From contig CAYGPJ010000019.1 in assembly GCA_964351865.1 (NCBI GenBank), positions 8,285 through 72,284 on the forward strand: 64,000 nt of DNA. Direction: 5' to 3'. Shown piece by piece: positions 54,769 through 63,322 of this stretch (positions are counted from its first letter, which is position 1; every line of letters starts with the position of its first letter). The stretch comes from JBCDJI01 sp964351865. Lineage in GTDB: Bacteria; Verrucomicrobiota; Verrucomicrobiia; Methylacidiphilales; JBCBYL01. Both the position numbers and the translations under genes were made by a program. The notes under the pieces are model-generated. The model had not been told where the DNA came from, ran no database searches, and worked only from the letters and a program-made list of their open reading frames with translations.

Positions 54769-56361
54769 TTGAAAAAAATCATACTCATCTTATTACTGGT
54801 AGCGACCATTCTGATTCCCGGCTGGTTCGTCAGTCTCACTGCCTTCTGGCCCAGCCTCATCGCGCTTGCCTTGGCCATTCTCACTCGCCGCCCCACCCTT
54901 GCGCTGGCAACGGGCGCAATGGTAGGAGTCATCTACCTGAATCTGGCGACTCCGGAACGCATCCTGACCGAATATGCCGGCACCCATTTCCTGGAGAAAG
55001 TCGCTTCACCCTGGAATACCAGCATTCTGCTATTCACTCTTATTTTCGGAGGCTTCGCCGGCATCCTGCAATGCGGTGGAGGTTTGAACGCCTTGGCCGA
55101 ACGCATGCTGGCGGGAAGCCAACATACCCGCCGGGCAGTGGAACAATCAGCCTTCCTGCTCGGTCTGATCTGTTTTTTTGACGGACTGGTCAATTCCATG
55201 CTGGTCGGACGGCTCTTCCGGCCTTTGGCAGAACGCTACCAAATTTCCAAGGCCCGTCTGGCGTATATTGTCGATTCCACCAGTTCTCCCATTGCCTGCC
55301 TCTCTATTGCCTCCACTTGGATCGCTTACCAACTCTCCATGATTCAAACCGGCATAAGCGCCGCCGAAGTCTCGCTCTCTCCCTACCTGCTCTATCTGAA
55401 ATCATGGCCAGCAAATTTTTACTGCCTCTTCACCCTTATCCTTCTCTTCACCACCATCCGCCACCAGTGGATGATCGGTCCCATGCGGACTTATCAGAAT
55501 AAGGATCAGACATTAGCCACTCCTGACGCGCAAACCGCTACTCCGAACTCAAACGCAAAACAAATCAAGGCTGCCATCAGTTCGCTGCTGGTTTTACTGA
55601 TCACTCTGCTGGGTGGACTCCTGCTGGACGGTGCCCTGCGCTCTCCAGCAGGCACCCCTATGGTGGAAATGATCGCCTATGCTCAGGCTTCCACCGTGCT
55701 GTTGATCGTTTCGGTAGTAGCCGCCGTATTTGCCTACCTCATTCACCGTATGCTACTCCCAGCAAAACCTGAGCCACCCCACGAAAGCCAAGATCGACTG
55801 GAACAGGCCTTCTGGGACGGCGCGGCCCAGATGATGCGCCCACTGACCGTGCTGCTGGCAGCATGGATCTTAAGCAGTGTCTTGAAGGAGCTGGATACTG
55901 CGGCAGCCCTCGCTTCCCTACTCCAAACCAACCTCTCTCCTGCCTGGCTCCCCGTCAGTGTTTTCCTCTGTGGCAGCATCATCTCCTTCTTCACTGGCAC
56001 TTCCTGGGGCACAATGGGAATACTCACCCCGCTCGCCATCCCCGTCGCTCTCAGCATGAATCCGGATGCCGCCGCCGACCCCACACTCGTCGCGTATGTC
56101 ATCGGTGCCGTCTTCAGCGGCGCGGTCTTCGGCGACCACTGCTCCCCACTCAGCGATACCACCATCGTTTCCTCGGTCGCCTGCGGTATCGATCCCATTG
56201 ATCACGTCCGCACCCAGCTTCCCTACGCCTTGATCGCCGCAGCCGCCGCCTGTGTCCTCGGCTTTCTGCCCTCAGGCTGGGGCATCAGCCCATGGCTATG
56301 CCTGCTCGTGGCAGGATCCGCTCTCTATTTCCTGCCCCGCCTCATACCTGTGCGTATTTAG
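54769..56361 (+). CDS. NhaC-family Na+/H+ antiporter
   Basis: A 530-residue inner-membrane antiporter with about 12 helices. Characteristic motifs include LIFGGFAGILQCGGG, FFDGLVNSMLVGRLFRPL, DSTSSPIACLSIASTWIAYQ, SFFTGTSWGTMGILTPLA and AVFSGAVFGDHCSPLSDTTIVSS. It starts with TTG at 54769; a plain ATG is not available nearby. Sodium or amino-acid exchange fits a saline habitat, but the exact substrate is inferred. Confidence 0.88.
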   Translation: MKKIILILLLVATILIPGWFVSLTAFWPSLIALALAILTRRPTLALATGAMVGVIYLNLATPERILTEYAGTHFLEKVASPWNTSILLFTLIFGGFAGILQCGGGLNALAERMLAGSQHTRRAVEQSAFLLGLICFFDGLVNSMLVGRLFRPLAERYQISKARLAYIVDSTSSPIACLSIASTWIAYQLSMIQTGISAAEVSLSPYLLYLKSWPANFYCLFTLILLFTTIRHQWMIGPMRTYQNKDQTLATPDAQTATPNSNAKQIKAAISSLLVLLITLLGGLLLDGALRSPAGTPMVEMIAYAQASTVLLIVSVVAAVFAYLIHRMLLPAKPEPPHESQDRLEQAFWDGAAQMMRPLTVLLAAWILSSVLKELDTAAALASLLQTNLSPAWLPVSVFLCGSIISFFTGTSWGTMGILTPLAIPVALSMNPDAAADPTLVAYVIGAVFSGAVFGDHCSPLSDTTIVSSVACGIDPIDHVRTQLPYALIAAAAACVLGFLPSGWGISPWLCLLVAGSALYFLPRLIPVRI

Positions 56362-56460
56362 AGCGTTTCCGAATGATGTTTTAACATGTAGGTTCCCGTC
56401 TGAGAACTTCACTCGAAAATGCACTAAAAATCGTATCCATACTGCGCATAGCGTTGTAGC

Positions 56461-56484
56461 AGTGCCTGTCCTCAGGCACTTTTC
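56461..56484 (+). terminator. Probable Rho-independent terminator before dnaX
   Basis: AGTGCCTG (56461-56468), loop TCCT, CAGGCACT (56473-56480), then TTT. A compact stem with a short T-run, suited to end the nhaC-type transcript. Confidence 0.6.
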
Positions 56485-56572
56485 CCGGGGCACACTGAAA
56501 AACACACCCCGGAATGAAAATCCTGCCCGAAAAAGTTTCACATTTTGCGGACTGAACGTATCTTCACATCCT

Positions 56573-58360
56573 GTGAGCTACCAAGTCCTGGCCAGAAAAT
56601 ACCGTCCGCAAACCTTTGATGAACTGGTGGGGCAGGATCATGTCGTCAAAACCCTCAGTAACGCCATCGCCACGCAACGCGTCGCTCACGCCTTTCTCTT
56701 TGTCGGACCACGAGGTATCGGAAAAACTTCCACCGCCCGCATCCTAGCCAAAGCTCTCAACGCCCCCGGCGGCCCGAATGTCAATTTCGACCCCAACGAA
56801 GAGAGCATTCAGGAAATAGCGGAAGGCCGCAGTATGGACGTCATCGAAATTGATGGAGCTTCCAACAATAACGTCGATCAGATCCGCGAACTGCGCGACA
56901 ACGTTCAATACTCTCCCTCCAAAGGCAACTTCAAGATCTACATCATTGATGAGGTGCACATGCTCAGCTCGGCCGCCTTCAACGCCCTGCTCAAAACGCT
57001 GGAAGAACCACCCGCCCACGTTAAATTCATCTTCGCCACCACCGAGCCGCACAAAGTGCTCGCCACCATTCTCTCCCGCTGCCAGCGCTTCGATCTCAAA
57101 CGCATCTCGGATGTCGATATCGCTAAGCAACTGCAATTCATCGCGGATCAGGAAGGCATTAAAGTGGAAGGCAATGCATTACGCATTCTCGCCCGTAATG
57201 CCGAAGGCGGCATGCGCGACGCGGAGTCCGCATTCGATCAACTCATCAGCTTCTGTGGTGGAGATATTCAGGAAAAAGATGTGCTGGAAGTCTTCGGACT
57301 CACCGGCCATCAGGAAATCTGGAGTTTATCCGACGCCATTCAGGCCGGTCAGGCCGACCTTGCCCTGCAACAAGTGCGTGAACTCATCGATCGCGGTAAA
57401 GATCTGGGACGTTTAACTCAAGAACTGCTGCGCTTCTTCCGCAATCAACTGCTCTTCATCATTTCACCTCAGATGGCGCATAATGAGCTGGATGAAACCG
57501 AGTTACACCACTACGAATCTATCAAACCGCAGCCATCAAAAGCCGCTATTCTCGCTATTATCGATGAACTGATCACGCTGGAAGAAAAAATCCGTTTTGC
57601 CCTCGTCAAAGAGGTACTCTTCGAAATCGCCGTCATCCGCATGACCCAACAACGGGAAAAAGTTTCCTTGGAAGAGATCATCCAAACTCTCAGCACGGGC
57701 CAGATTCCACAAGTTGCCGCAGCCACACATGCTCCGACTCCCTCGACTCCCGCTATTACTCCACCCGCTGAGCCAGTTGCTAAAAGCCCTGTGGTACCTG
57801 CACCAGACCCAGATCCGGCAACTGCAGCTGCCAGCGTAACGCCGGCCAATAATAAGCCTGTCACCCCATCCGTTGATCCTCAACAACAGTGGGATAAAAC
57901 CTGCGAGGCCGTTCGCGGCAAGGAACTCACCCTGCGTAGAGTGTTGATGAACACCAAACTCAACCAATTCAACAACGGACTGCTCGACGTCACCTTCATC
58001 ACCACCCAGGACACCTACCAGTCATTCGTTAATTCCAAGGCCATCTCGACCCTCGAAACCGAAATCCGTAAACATTTCGGAGCCAATACCCGACTCAAAC
58101 CGACACTGGAAGCGCTGCCAGAGTCCAAGCCGGAACCCGCCCCGGAACCAGAGCCCCATCCTGCAGTGGATGCCACCGAACCGGCGACCGCATCTCAACC
58201 AAGTAAGCCCGCCGCAAAAGTTGCAGAATCAAGCAAGGCGACCGCCGCTTCATCAGCACCCCTCGCCCCCAGCAAAGCAGAATTTGAAAACGACCCTTTA
58301 ATTAAGCAAGCCCTGCAGGAATTCGAAGGCCGGATCGTAGAAATTAAAGCTAAACTTTAA
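56573..58360 (+). CDS. dnaX: DNA polymerase III subunit gamma/tau (cysteine-free zinc segment)
   Basis: Clamp-loader ATPase of the replicative polymerase. From the GTG at 56573 it has 595 residues with YQVLARKYRPQTFDELVGQ, Walker A GPRGIGKTSTARILAKAL, DVIEIDGASNNNVDQIRELRD, IDEVHMLSSAAFNALLKTLEEPP and the arginine finger region ILSRCQRFDLKRI. The four zinc cysteines between Walker A and IEID are absent (segment APGGPNVNFDPNEESIQEI). A Pro/Ala-rich linker and a C-terminal domain follow. The frame runs further upstream, but that part has no family similarity. Confidence 0.93.
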   Translation: MSYQVLARKYRPQTFDELVGQDHVVKTLSNAIATQRVAHAFLFVGPRGIGKTSTARILAKALNAPGGPNVNFDPNEESIQEIAEGRSMDVIEIDGASNNNVDQIRELRDNVQYSPSKGNFKIYIIDEVHMLSSAAFNALLKTLEEPPAHVKFIFATTEPHKVLATILSRCQRFDLKRISDVDIAKQLQFIADQEGIKVEGNALRILARNAEGGMRDAESAFDQLISFCGGDIQEKDVLEVFGLTGHQEIWSLSDAIQAGQADLALQQVRELIDRGKDLGRLTQELLRFFRNQLLFIISPQMAHNELDETELHHYESIKPQPSKAAILAIIDELITLEEKIRFALVKEVLFEIAVIRMTQQREKVSLEEIIQTLSTGQIPQVAAATHAPTPSTPAITPPAEPVAKSPVVPAPDPDPATAAASVTPANNKPVTPSVDPQQQWDKTCEAVRGKELTLRRVLMNTKLNQFNNGLLDVTFITTQDTYQSFVNSKAISTLETEIRKHFGANTRLKPTLEALPESKPEPAPEPEPHPAVDATEPATASQPSKPAAKVAESSKATAASSAPLAPSKAEFENDPLIKQALQEFEGRIVEIKAKL

Positions 58361-58382
58361 ATTCAACTCATGAACCCAAAAC

Positions 58383-58558
58383 TAACCACGAATGGACACC
58401 AATAAGCACGATCAGGAAAAACATTTTCCCACTGTAGGGTAAGAATCCCCGAATGCTTTCGGGGTTCTTACCGACGCAACAGCTTAGGGCGACAGAGTTA
58501 TCTGTCAGTTTTATTCACCTTAAGACAATTCGTGTAAATTCGTGTCCATTCGTGGTTA
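58383..58558. repeat. Nested intergenic repeat between dnaX and ybaB
   Basis: Outer arms TAACCACGAATGGACAC (58383-58399) and GTGTCCATTCGTGGTTA (58542-58558) are perfectly inverted. Inside lies GGTAAGAA-t-CCCCGAA with TTCGGGGTTCTTACC (58438-58472), related to the element at 42047, and a small hairpin GACAGA-gtta-TCTGTC (58491-58506) followed by AGTTTTATT that could end dnaX transcripts. ATTCGTG occurs three times near the right end. Confidence 0.78.
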
Positions 58559-58577
58559 AAAACAAAAAAGACATATT

Positions 58578-58892
58578 ATGAATATCGCAAAAATGATGAA
58601 ACAGGCTCAAAAGATGCAATCTGACATGGCGAAGATGCAGGAAGAGCTGGCCAGCAAAACCTATGAAGCCGAAGCCGCAGGAGGGTTGATCAAAGCCGTT
58701 GCCTCCGGCGACGGAGAACTCAAATCAATCACCATCTCTCCGGAACTCATCAAAGATTCCGCTGACGATGCCGACATGCTGCAGGACCTGGTCGTGACCG
58801 TCGTGCGCGAAGCCGTTGACAAAGGCAAAGCCGAAGCAGCCGAAAAAATGGGCAGCCTCACCAAAGGCATGAACATCCCCGGCCTAGGCTGA
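58578..58892 (+). CDS. ybaB: YbaB/EbfC-family nucleoid-associated protein
   Basis: A 104-residue DNA-binding dimer protein that helps shape the nucleoid. It starts MNIAKMMKQAQKMQSDMAKMQEEL, followed by AAGGLIKAVASGDGELKSITISPELI and LVVTVVREAVDKGKAEAAEKM, the full YbaB pattern. The dnaX-ybaB-recR order is a classic bacterial cluster, and the AT-rich repeat at 58910-58960 separates it from recR. Confidence 0.95.
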   Translation: MNIAKMMKQAQKMQSDMAKMQEELASKTYEAEAAGGLIKAVASGDGELKSITISPELIKDSADDADMLQDLVVTVVREAVDKGKAEAAEKMGSLTKGMNIPGLG

Positions 58893-58909
58893 TCCAATGA
58901 TGAATTCAA

Positions 58910-58960
58910 AGTTATGATTTGTGATTTAAAGTCATCACTCAAAATTCATAAATCATAACT
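58910..58960. repeat. AT-rich inverted repeat between ybaB and recR
   Basis: AGTTATGATTT (58910-58920) and AAATCATAACT (58950-58960) are perfectly inverted around a 29-base loop. It lies a few bases before the recR start. Confidence 0.7.
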
Positions 58961-58966
58961 GTAAAA

Positions 58967-59575
58967 ATGATCGATTACCCGCCTGCTGTTCGTCGGCTGA
59001 TCGCCGTCCTGAAGGAACTGCCTACCATCGGTCCGCGTAGTGCGGAGCGTCTGGCCGTTCACATTCTGCAAGCCGACCCGGCCCTTTCCAAAGCCATGGG
59101 AGAAGCCCTGCTTGAGGTGCGTGAGAAGATTCAATCCTGCACCTGTTGCGGCTTTTTTGCGGAACAGGAAACTTGCGATATCTGTCGCGACCCGCGACGC
59201 TCCGACACCTCCATTTGCGTCGTCGAAGATGCCACTGACATCATCGCCGTAGAAAAAAGCCAGGCTTTTCATGGCCGGTATCATGTCCTGGGGGGAACCT
59301 TATCGCCATTGGATGAAATCGGCCCCGAGGATCTGCATATCGAAGCCCTGATCGCACGCGTGCGCCATGCAGAACCACCGGTAGAGGAAATCATTATCGC
59401 CCTCGACACCGACGTGCGCGGCGAAACCACCAGCATCTACCTGGCTCAACAGTTCAAAGACACCTCCGTAAAAATATCCCGCCCGGCTCAAGGCATCTCG
59501 GTCGGAGGTTCCCTCGAATTTGCCGATGGGGCCACGCTCTCGCACGCCTTCAGCGACCGGAAGCCGATCCTTTAA
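58967..59575 (+). CDS. recR: Recombination protein RecR
   Basis: Partner of RecF/RecO that loads RecA at gaps. The 202-residue protein has the helix-hairpin-helix LKELPTIGPRSAERLAVHIL, an intact zinc finger CTCCGFFAEQETCDIC, and a Toprim domain (ICVVEDATDIIAVEKS, GGTLSPLDEIGPEDL). Length is standard. It ends 2 bp before the HAD gene. Confidence 0.96.
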   Translation: MIDYPPAVRRLIAVLKELPTIGPRSAERLAVHILQADPALSKAMGEALLEVREKIQSCTCCGFFAEQETCDICRDPRRSDTSICVVEDATDIIAVEKSQAFHGRYHVLGGTLSPLDEIGPEDLHIEALIARVRHAEPPVEEIIIALDTDVRGETTSIYLAQQFKDTSVKISRPAQGISVGGSLEFADGATLSHAFSDRKPIL

Positions 59576-59577
59576 TC

Positions 59578-60189
59578 ATGAACATAGAGACCATCTTTTT
59601 TGATCTTGGAAAAGTGCTACTCGAATTTGATTTCGATATAGCCCTCTACCGCGTGCGCCAGCAGTCCTCCCTCAATGAAGAGGAAATTAACGAGCAAATC
59701 CTCAATCTGCAGACCGAAATCGATGCCTATGAGGTTGGTGGCATCAGCACGTTTGATTTTTTCAACAAGCTCAAAGACAAATTCGGATTCACCGGCACGG
59801 CGAATGAACTGAAGGTGATCTGGCAGGAAATTTTCACTCCGATGGAGGAGCACATCGAAATGGCGCGCATCCTCTCCCAATACTATCCCACCGCCCTGAT
59901 CTCAAACACCTCTGAAGCACACATCCAGTATTGCGAAGAGAAATTTGATTTCATGCAGATTTTCCAAAAACGCATCTACTCCTATGAAGTCGGTGTCATG
60001 AAGCCGGATCCCGCCATTTACCTCCATGCCATCGAAGCCATGGATGCCGATAAATTTACCACCCTCTTTATCGATGACCGTGAAGAAAATATCCTGACTC
60101 CCTCGGAAATGTCATGGCAAACCATCCATCTGCGCCCTGAAGTCAACCTGCGCCACGCCTTCCAGTCGTATGAACTAAGAGGGGTTTGA
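59578..60189 (+). CDS. HAD-IA phosphatase, YihX-like
   Basis: A 203-residue cytoplasmic haloacid-dehalogenase-fold phosphatase. Motif I is FFDLGKVLLEFD, where the second position after Asp is Gly, as in YihX-type enzymes. ALISNTSEAH is motif II, YEVGVMKPDPAIY carries the motif III lysine, and FIDDREENI is motif IV. YihX acts on alpha-glucose-1-phosphate; the substrate here is not certain. It follows recR by 2 bp. Confidence 0.88.
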   Translation: MNIETIFFDLGKVLLEFDFDIALYRVRQQSSLNEEEINEQILNLQTEIDAYEVGGISTFDFFNKLKDKFGFTGTANELKVIWQEIFTPMEEHIEMARILSQYYPTALISNTSEAHIQYCEEKFDFMQIFQKRIYSYEVGVMKPDPAIYLHAIEAMDADKFTTLFIDDREENILTPSEMSWQTIHLRPEVNLRHAFQSYELRGV

Positions 60190-60260
60190 AGAAAACTCGA
60201 ATGACATCGCCTTAGGGATTTTGATCATTGATGTCATATATTTCCTGGCACCGGAACAGG

Positions 60261-60307
60261 TGGGTGCTGTGCCAGCCGTAGCCTTGGCGCAGGCTGGTTC
60301 GCACCCA
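60261..60307. repeat. Palindromic intergenic repeat between HAD and M48 genes
   Basis: TGGGTGC-tgt-GCCAGCC (60261-60277) pairs with GGCTGG-ttc-GCACCCA (60292-60307) around GTAGCCTTGGCGCA. Two stems are separated by a small internal loop. The 246-bp gap around it holds no convincing gene. Confidence 0.65.
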
Positions 60308-60435
60308 ATTTGGGGGATAGCCGCACTGGAGTTCAACTCACCCAACTCATTCCTCACCAACGCAAGTCGACTTGTGCTCAATCAACCATCACTTTTAAAT
60401 TTTGCCAGCGCCGGAATTTCCGTTTAAATAGTCCT

Positions 60436-61218
60436 ATGAGAGCCAAAGTGATTCTATCCCTATCTGTCCTTGCCTTAATCGTGGTGGCCGCCTGTACCAC
60501 CATCAGTGAAACCGGGGAAACCGCATTTTTGCTGACCACGCCGCAACAGGAAACCCAAATGGGGCTCACTGCCTTTCAAGACATTAAGACGTCTCAAAAA
60601 ATATCCACCGATCAGGCAGCCATCGCTCAAGTCAATCGCGTCGCCAATAAACTCTTCCCGCATGTGGAATACGGTCCTGATTCCTGGGAAGTGGTGGTTT
60701 TTGAAGATGCCAGCCCCAATGCCTTTGCGCTGCCCGGCGGAAAAATCGGCGTGCATACCGGCCTGCTTCCGATCACGATGAACGACGCCGGTCTGGCTGC
60801 CGTCATCGGTCACGAAATTGCCCATGTGACCTTGCGGCACGGCGGCCAGCGCGTCTCCCGCCAGATGGCTACCACATTTGGCCTCACTGCTCTCGATCTG
60901 GGACTGGGAATGAACAGCGAGAACTACCAGCAAAACCGTGGCCTTATTCTGGCTGGCATGGGAGTCGGCGCCCAATATGGTTTAACGCTCCCCTTCAGCC
61001 GCGAAAACGAATACGAAGCCGATAAAATCGGCATGCGTTATATGGCCAAAGCAGGTTACGACCCCGCCGAGGCGGTTGAAGTCTGGAAACGCATGAAAGA
61101 GCTTTCTGATAAATCCGGTGGCAAGCCCCCCGAATGGATGAGCACCCACCCGGCGGATGCCAATCGCATCAAAGCACTGAATGCTTACCTGCCGACAGCG
61201 CGTCAGTATATGCCTTGA
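60436..61218 (+). CDS. M48-family zinc metalloprotease, lipoprotein
   Basis: A 260-residue periplasmic protease like YcaL/LoiP, anchored by a lipoprotein signal (VILSLSVLALIVVAAC). It has the zinc motif VIGHEIAHVTLRHGG, the third-ligand region ENEYEADKIGMRYMAKAGYDP and STHPADANRIKAL near the end. Such enzymes degrade damaged outer-membrane proteins. The ATG at 60436 is chosen; an earlier in-frame start at 60310 would precede the signal peptide. Confidence 0.91.
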   Translation: MRAKVILSLSVLALIVVAACTTISETGETAFLLTTPQQETQMGLTAFQDIKTSQKISTDQAAIAQVNRVANKLFPHVEYGPDSWEVVVFEDASPNAFALPGGKIGVHTGLLPITMNDAGLAAVIGHEIAHVTLRHGGQRVSRQMATTFGLTALDLGLGMNSENYQQNRGLILAGMGVGAQYGLTLPFSRENEYEADKIGMRYMAKAGYDPAEAVEVWKRMKELSDKSGGKPPEWMSTHPADANRIKALNAYLPTARQYMP

Positions 61219-61257
61219 TTAACACCAGTGGATCATGCCATGAGATCTGGCAGGTAA

Positions 61258-61345
61258 GGTAGGGCGTCTTGTCCCAAGGCGCCGATCCCGACACCCTGTG
61301 TGGTCGGGATGTAGACCCCGGCGCCTTGGGACAAGACGCCCTACC
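61258..61345. repeat. GGTAGGGCG-family palindromic repeat, copy 2
   Basis: Two 26-base arms starting GGTAGGGCGTCTTGTCC (61258-61283) and ending GGACAAGACGCCCTACC (61320-61345) are perfect reverse complements. A second hairpin ATCCCGAC...GTCGGGAT lies between them. The ends match those of the element at 41876. Confidence 0.8.
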
Positions 61346-61392
61346 TAAATCGTCGAAATATGTGTATTAAACTACTAGGTAAAAGCCCACCC

Positions 61393-62121
61393 TCAATGAA
61401 TCAGCATCGTTCCGATCATTCCCAGCAAAAATCCCAGAATCGCTGCAGTAGCCGGAAAATGTTCGTTTTTAACATGCGCCCCCGGGGCTATGTCGTCGAA
61501 AATCAAGTATAGGATTCCTCCGCTGCAAAAGAGCATTATTAAACCGAGGATTCCATCATTAGAGGCTAGACAGGTGTAACCAAACCATGCGGCCAGCGGT
61601 CCGGCCAGCGAGGCCAATATAAAGAATGGCCAGAGTTTCTTAGCAGCTGTGCTTGTGCTACTCGATCGCATCTCATGGAAGGCCGCAAACCCTTCTGGTA
61701 TATTCTGCAAGGCGATCAGCAGCGCTAACAGCAAACTGGTGCCCGATCCGGTAGCCGCAGCGGCACCCAAGGCAATCCCCTCCGGAATGAAATCCGACAA
61801 CATGGCCGCAAACTGAGTCATAGAATTTTGGGACTTTTTCATCCACAGGTTAAAGAGCCAGAAAACCAATCCACCAGTAAGGAATGCAGCTGCCGCGGGA
61901 ATCACCGAATTGTGTTCCATACCAAATGGCACTAATACCAATGCCACCGCAGCCATCAGTGCTCCCCCACCGAAATATGAAACCAGGCTATCCAGTTCAT
62001 TCTCTACGCAGTGATCGCGTAATGTCTTATTGGCAGAGATGAGTGCCCCTACTGGGATGCTCAATCCAGCCGCCCAGGCCAATACCAGCGTAAATGTGAG
62101 CGATTCCGTATTCATGTTCAT
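61393..62121 (-). CDS. ZIP-family metal transporter
   Basis: A 242-residue inner-membrane protein with eight helices, probably a zinc or other divalent-metal importer. Helix 4 reads SDFIPEGIALGAAAA and helix 5 LQNIPEGFAAFHEM. Helix 4 has Asp-Phe where many ZIP proteins have His-Asn (HNxPEG), so the metal site is altered. Two ATGs six bases apart (62121, 62115) are equally good starts. It ends just past the palindrome at 61258. Confidence 0.87.
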   Translation of the reverse strand: MNMNTESLTFTLVLAWAAGLSIPVGALISANKTLRDHCVENELDSLVSYFGGGALMAAVALVLVPFGMEHNSVIPAAAAFLTGGLVFWLFNLWMKKSQNSMTQFAAMLSDFIPEGIALGAAAATGSGTSLLLALLIALQNIPEGFAAFHEMRSSSTSTAAKKLWPFFILASLAGPLAAWFGYTCLASNDGILGLIMLFCSGGILYLIFDDIAPGAHVKNEHFPATAAILGFLLGMIGTMLIH

Positions 62122-62242
62122 AAGGCGTTTTAACGCCGCTAATGATTTACCTGAAATTACCACATTTTGCGAATATGGAATGCTCTATGATAACGACCAC
62201 ACTGGGTGGAATATTATCTCAACAGATAACAAGAACTAGCCT

Positions 62243-63202
62243 CTAAACGAAGTGATATCTAGTTTTAGATTTATCACCTTTTTTGTTCAGCAAGTTTTTA
62301 TCAACGCCTAAGTGTAAGTCGCGGCTTGCTGTGGCAGATGAAATGGTTTTGAAATAATCCAAGTAGTCTTTTCTAGAAAACTCAATGTTAACAAATTGTT
62401 CGGAGGCCTTCTTAATTCTTTCTTCAGCCGTTAGCGGAACTGGTCTTAGGGCATCAATAAAGCCTTCGAGCGCTTCTAATATAATGCTCAGCCCAAAAGT
62501 AATATATGGCGTAGAAGCGCCTAGCTGATCAGATGCTTCCAAAGCCTCATAGTACTCCTTCTGATACTCCTTAATCAGCGATTCCACCGGAATATACTCA
62601 AATGCCGGATGATAGTGATAGAGCAATAAACTATGCCAGAAACGTCCCATCCTGCCGTTTCCATCTTCAAACGGGTGAATAAGTTCTAGCTCATAATGGA
62701 AAATGCACCCTTTAATCAGCGGATGGTTATCAGGTTCTTCCAGAAAACCGAATAAATTGGTCATCAATTCATCGACCCGTTTGGCTTGCGGGGCAACATG
62801 AGCCACATGGGAACCTTTCATAATACCCACGTTAGATAATCTCCAATTGCCAGCACTTTTGACCAACCCCTGCATCATGACCGCATGTCCACGTTTGAGG
62901 TCAGCCAATGCAAACGGGTTATACCCGGCAATATTGTCATAAGCGGAAATTGCATTAAGCACCTCTCGAATTTCTGCTTTATCACCTATAACTGCTTTTC
63001 CTTCGATCAGAGCGGTGACTTGATCTAAATTCAGCGTGTTGCCTTCAATCGCCAGGCTGCCTTGTACTGTTCGCACTCGATTTTCTTTTCGTAGGTGCGG
63101 TTGAACCTTCGGCTGATCCAAGCTTTCAATTCGTCCGATCAGCCGTTCAATACGGCTAATAGTATCCAGAATCTCAGGCGTAATAGAAAATGGAGGTTTC
63201 AC
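62243..63202 (-). CDS. Fic-domain AMP-transferase (autoinhibited, class II type)
   Basis: A 319-residue Fic protein that modifies target proteins with AMP. The catalytic motif HPFEDGNGRMGR (176-187) is complete, and the inhibitory helix motif SLAIEG (49-54) is intact upstream of it, as in class II Fic proteins. An N-terminal MKPPFSITPEIL segment and C-terminal helical tail frame the core. It starts at GTG and its upstream base run contains a perfect 28-bp palindrome. Codon use looks more AT-rich than its neighbours, so recent transfer is plausible. Confidence 0.92.
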   Translation of the reverse strand: MKPPFSITPEILDTISRIERLIGRIESLDQPKVQPHLRKENRVRTVQGSLAIEGNTLNLDQVTALIEGKAVIGDKAEIREVLNAISAYDNIAGYNPFALADLKRGHAVMMQGLVKSAGNWRLSNVGIMKGSHVAHVAPQAKRVDELMTNLFGFLEEPDNHPLIKGCIFHYELELIHPFEDGNGRMGRFWHSLLLYHYHPAFEYIPVESLIKEYQKEYYEALEASDQLGASTPYITFGLSIILEALEGFIDALRPVPLTAEERIKKASEQFVNIEFSRKDYLDYFKTISSATASRDLHLGVDKNLLNKKGDKSKTRYHFV

Positions 63203-63204
63203 GC

Positions 63205-63232
63205 AATGATAGTATCATATGATACTATCATT
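63205..63232 (-). promoter_or_regulatory. Perfect 28-bp palindrome upstream of fic
   Basis: AATGATAGTATCAT (63205-63218) and ATGATACTATCATT (63219-63232) are exact reverse complements with no spacer. It begins 2 bases before the GTG of the Fic gene, so a protein bound here would block transcription or translation starting. An operator for a repressor is inferred. Confidence 0.7.
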
Positions 63233-63322
63233 CACAATAATGGACTAAATTTAATTTTCTTCCGGTCAAAAACAGCGCCCGATGCGTTTGTTCAATGTAA
63301 CCCTCAACAGAAAAAAACATTG

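Noticed and set aside
56252..56572. Upstream extension of the dnaX frame
   Set aside because: It overlaps the end of the antiporter gene and has no similarity to DnaX before YQVLARKYRP; the GTG at 56573 fits the family start.
60290..60320. tRNA T-loop-like GGTTCGCACCC
   Set aside because: It belongs to the palindromic repeat; no acceptor or anticodon stem can be drawn around it.
60175..60381. Small antisense frame containing CAKATAGTAP
   Set aside because: It is the translation of the palindromic repeat at 60261-60307, a typical false gene call.
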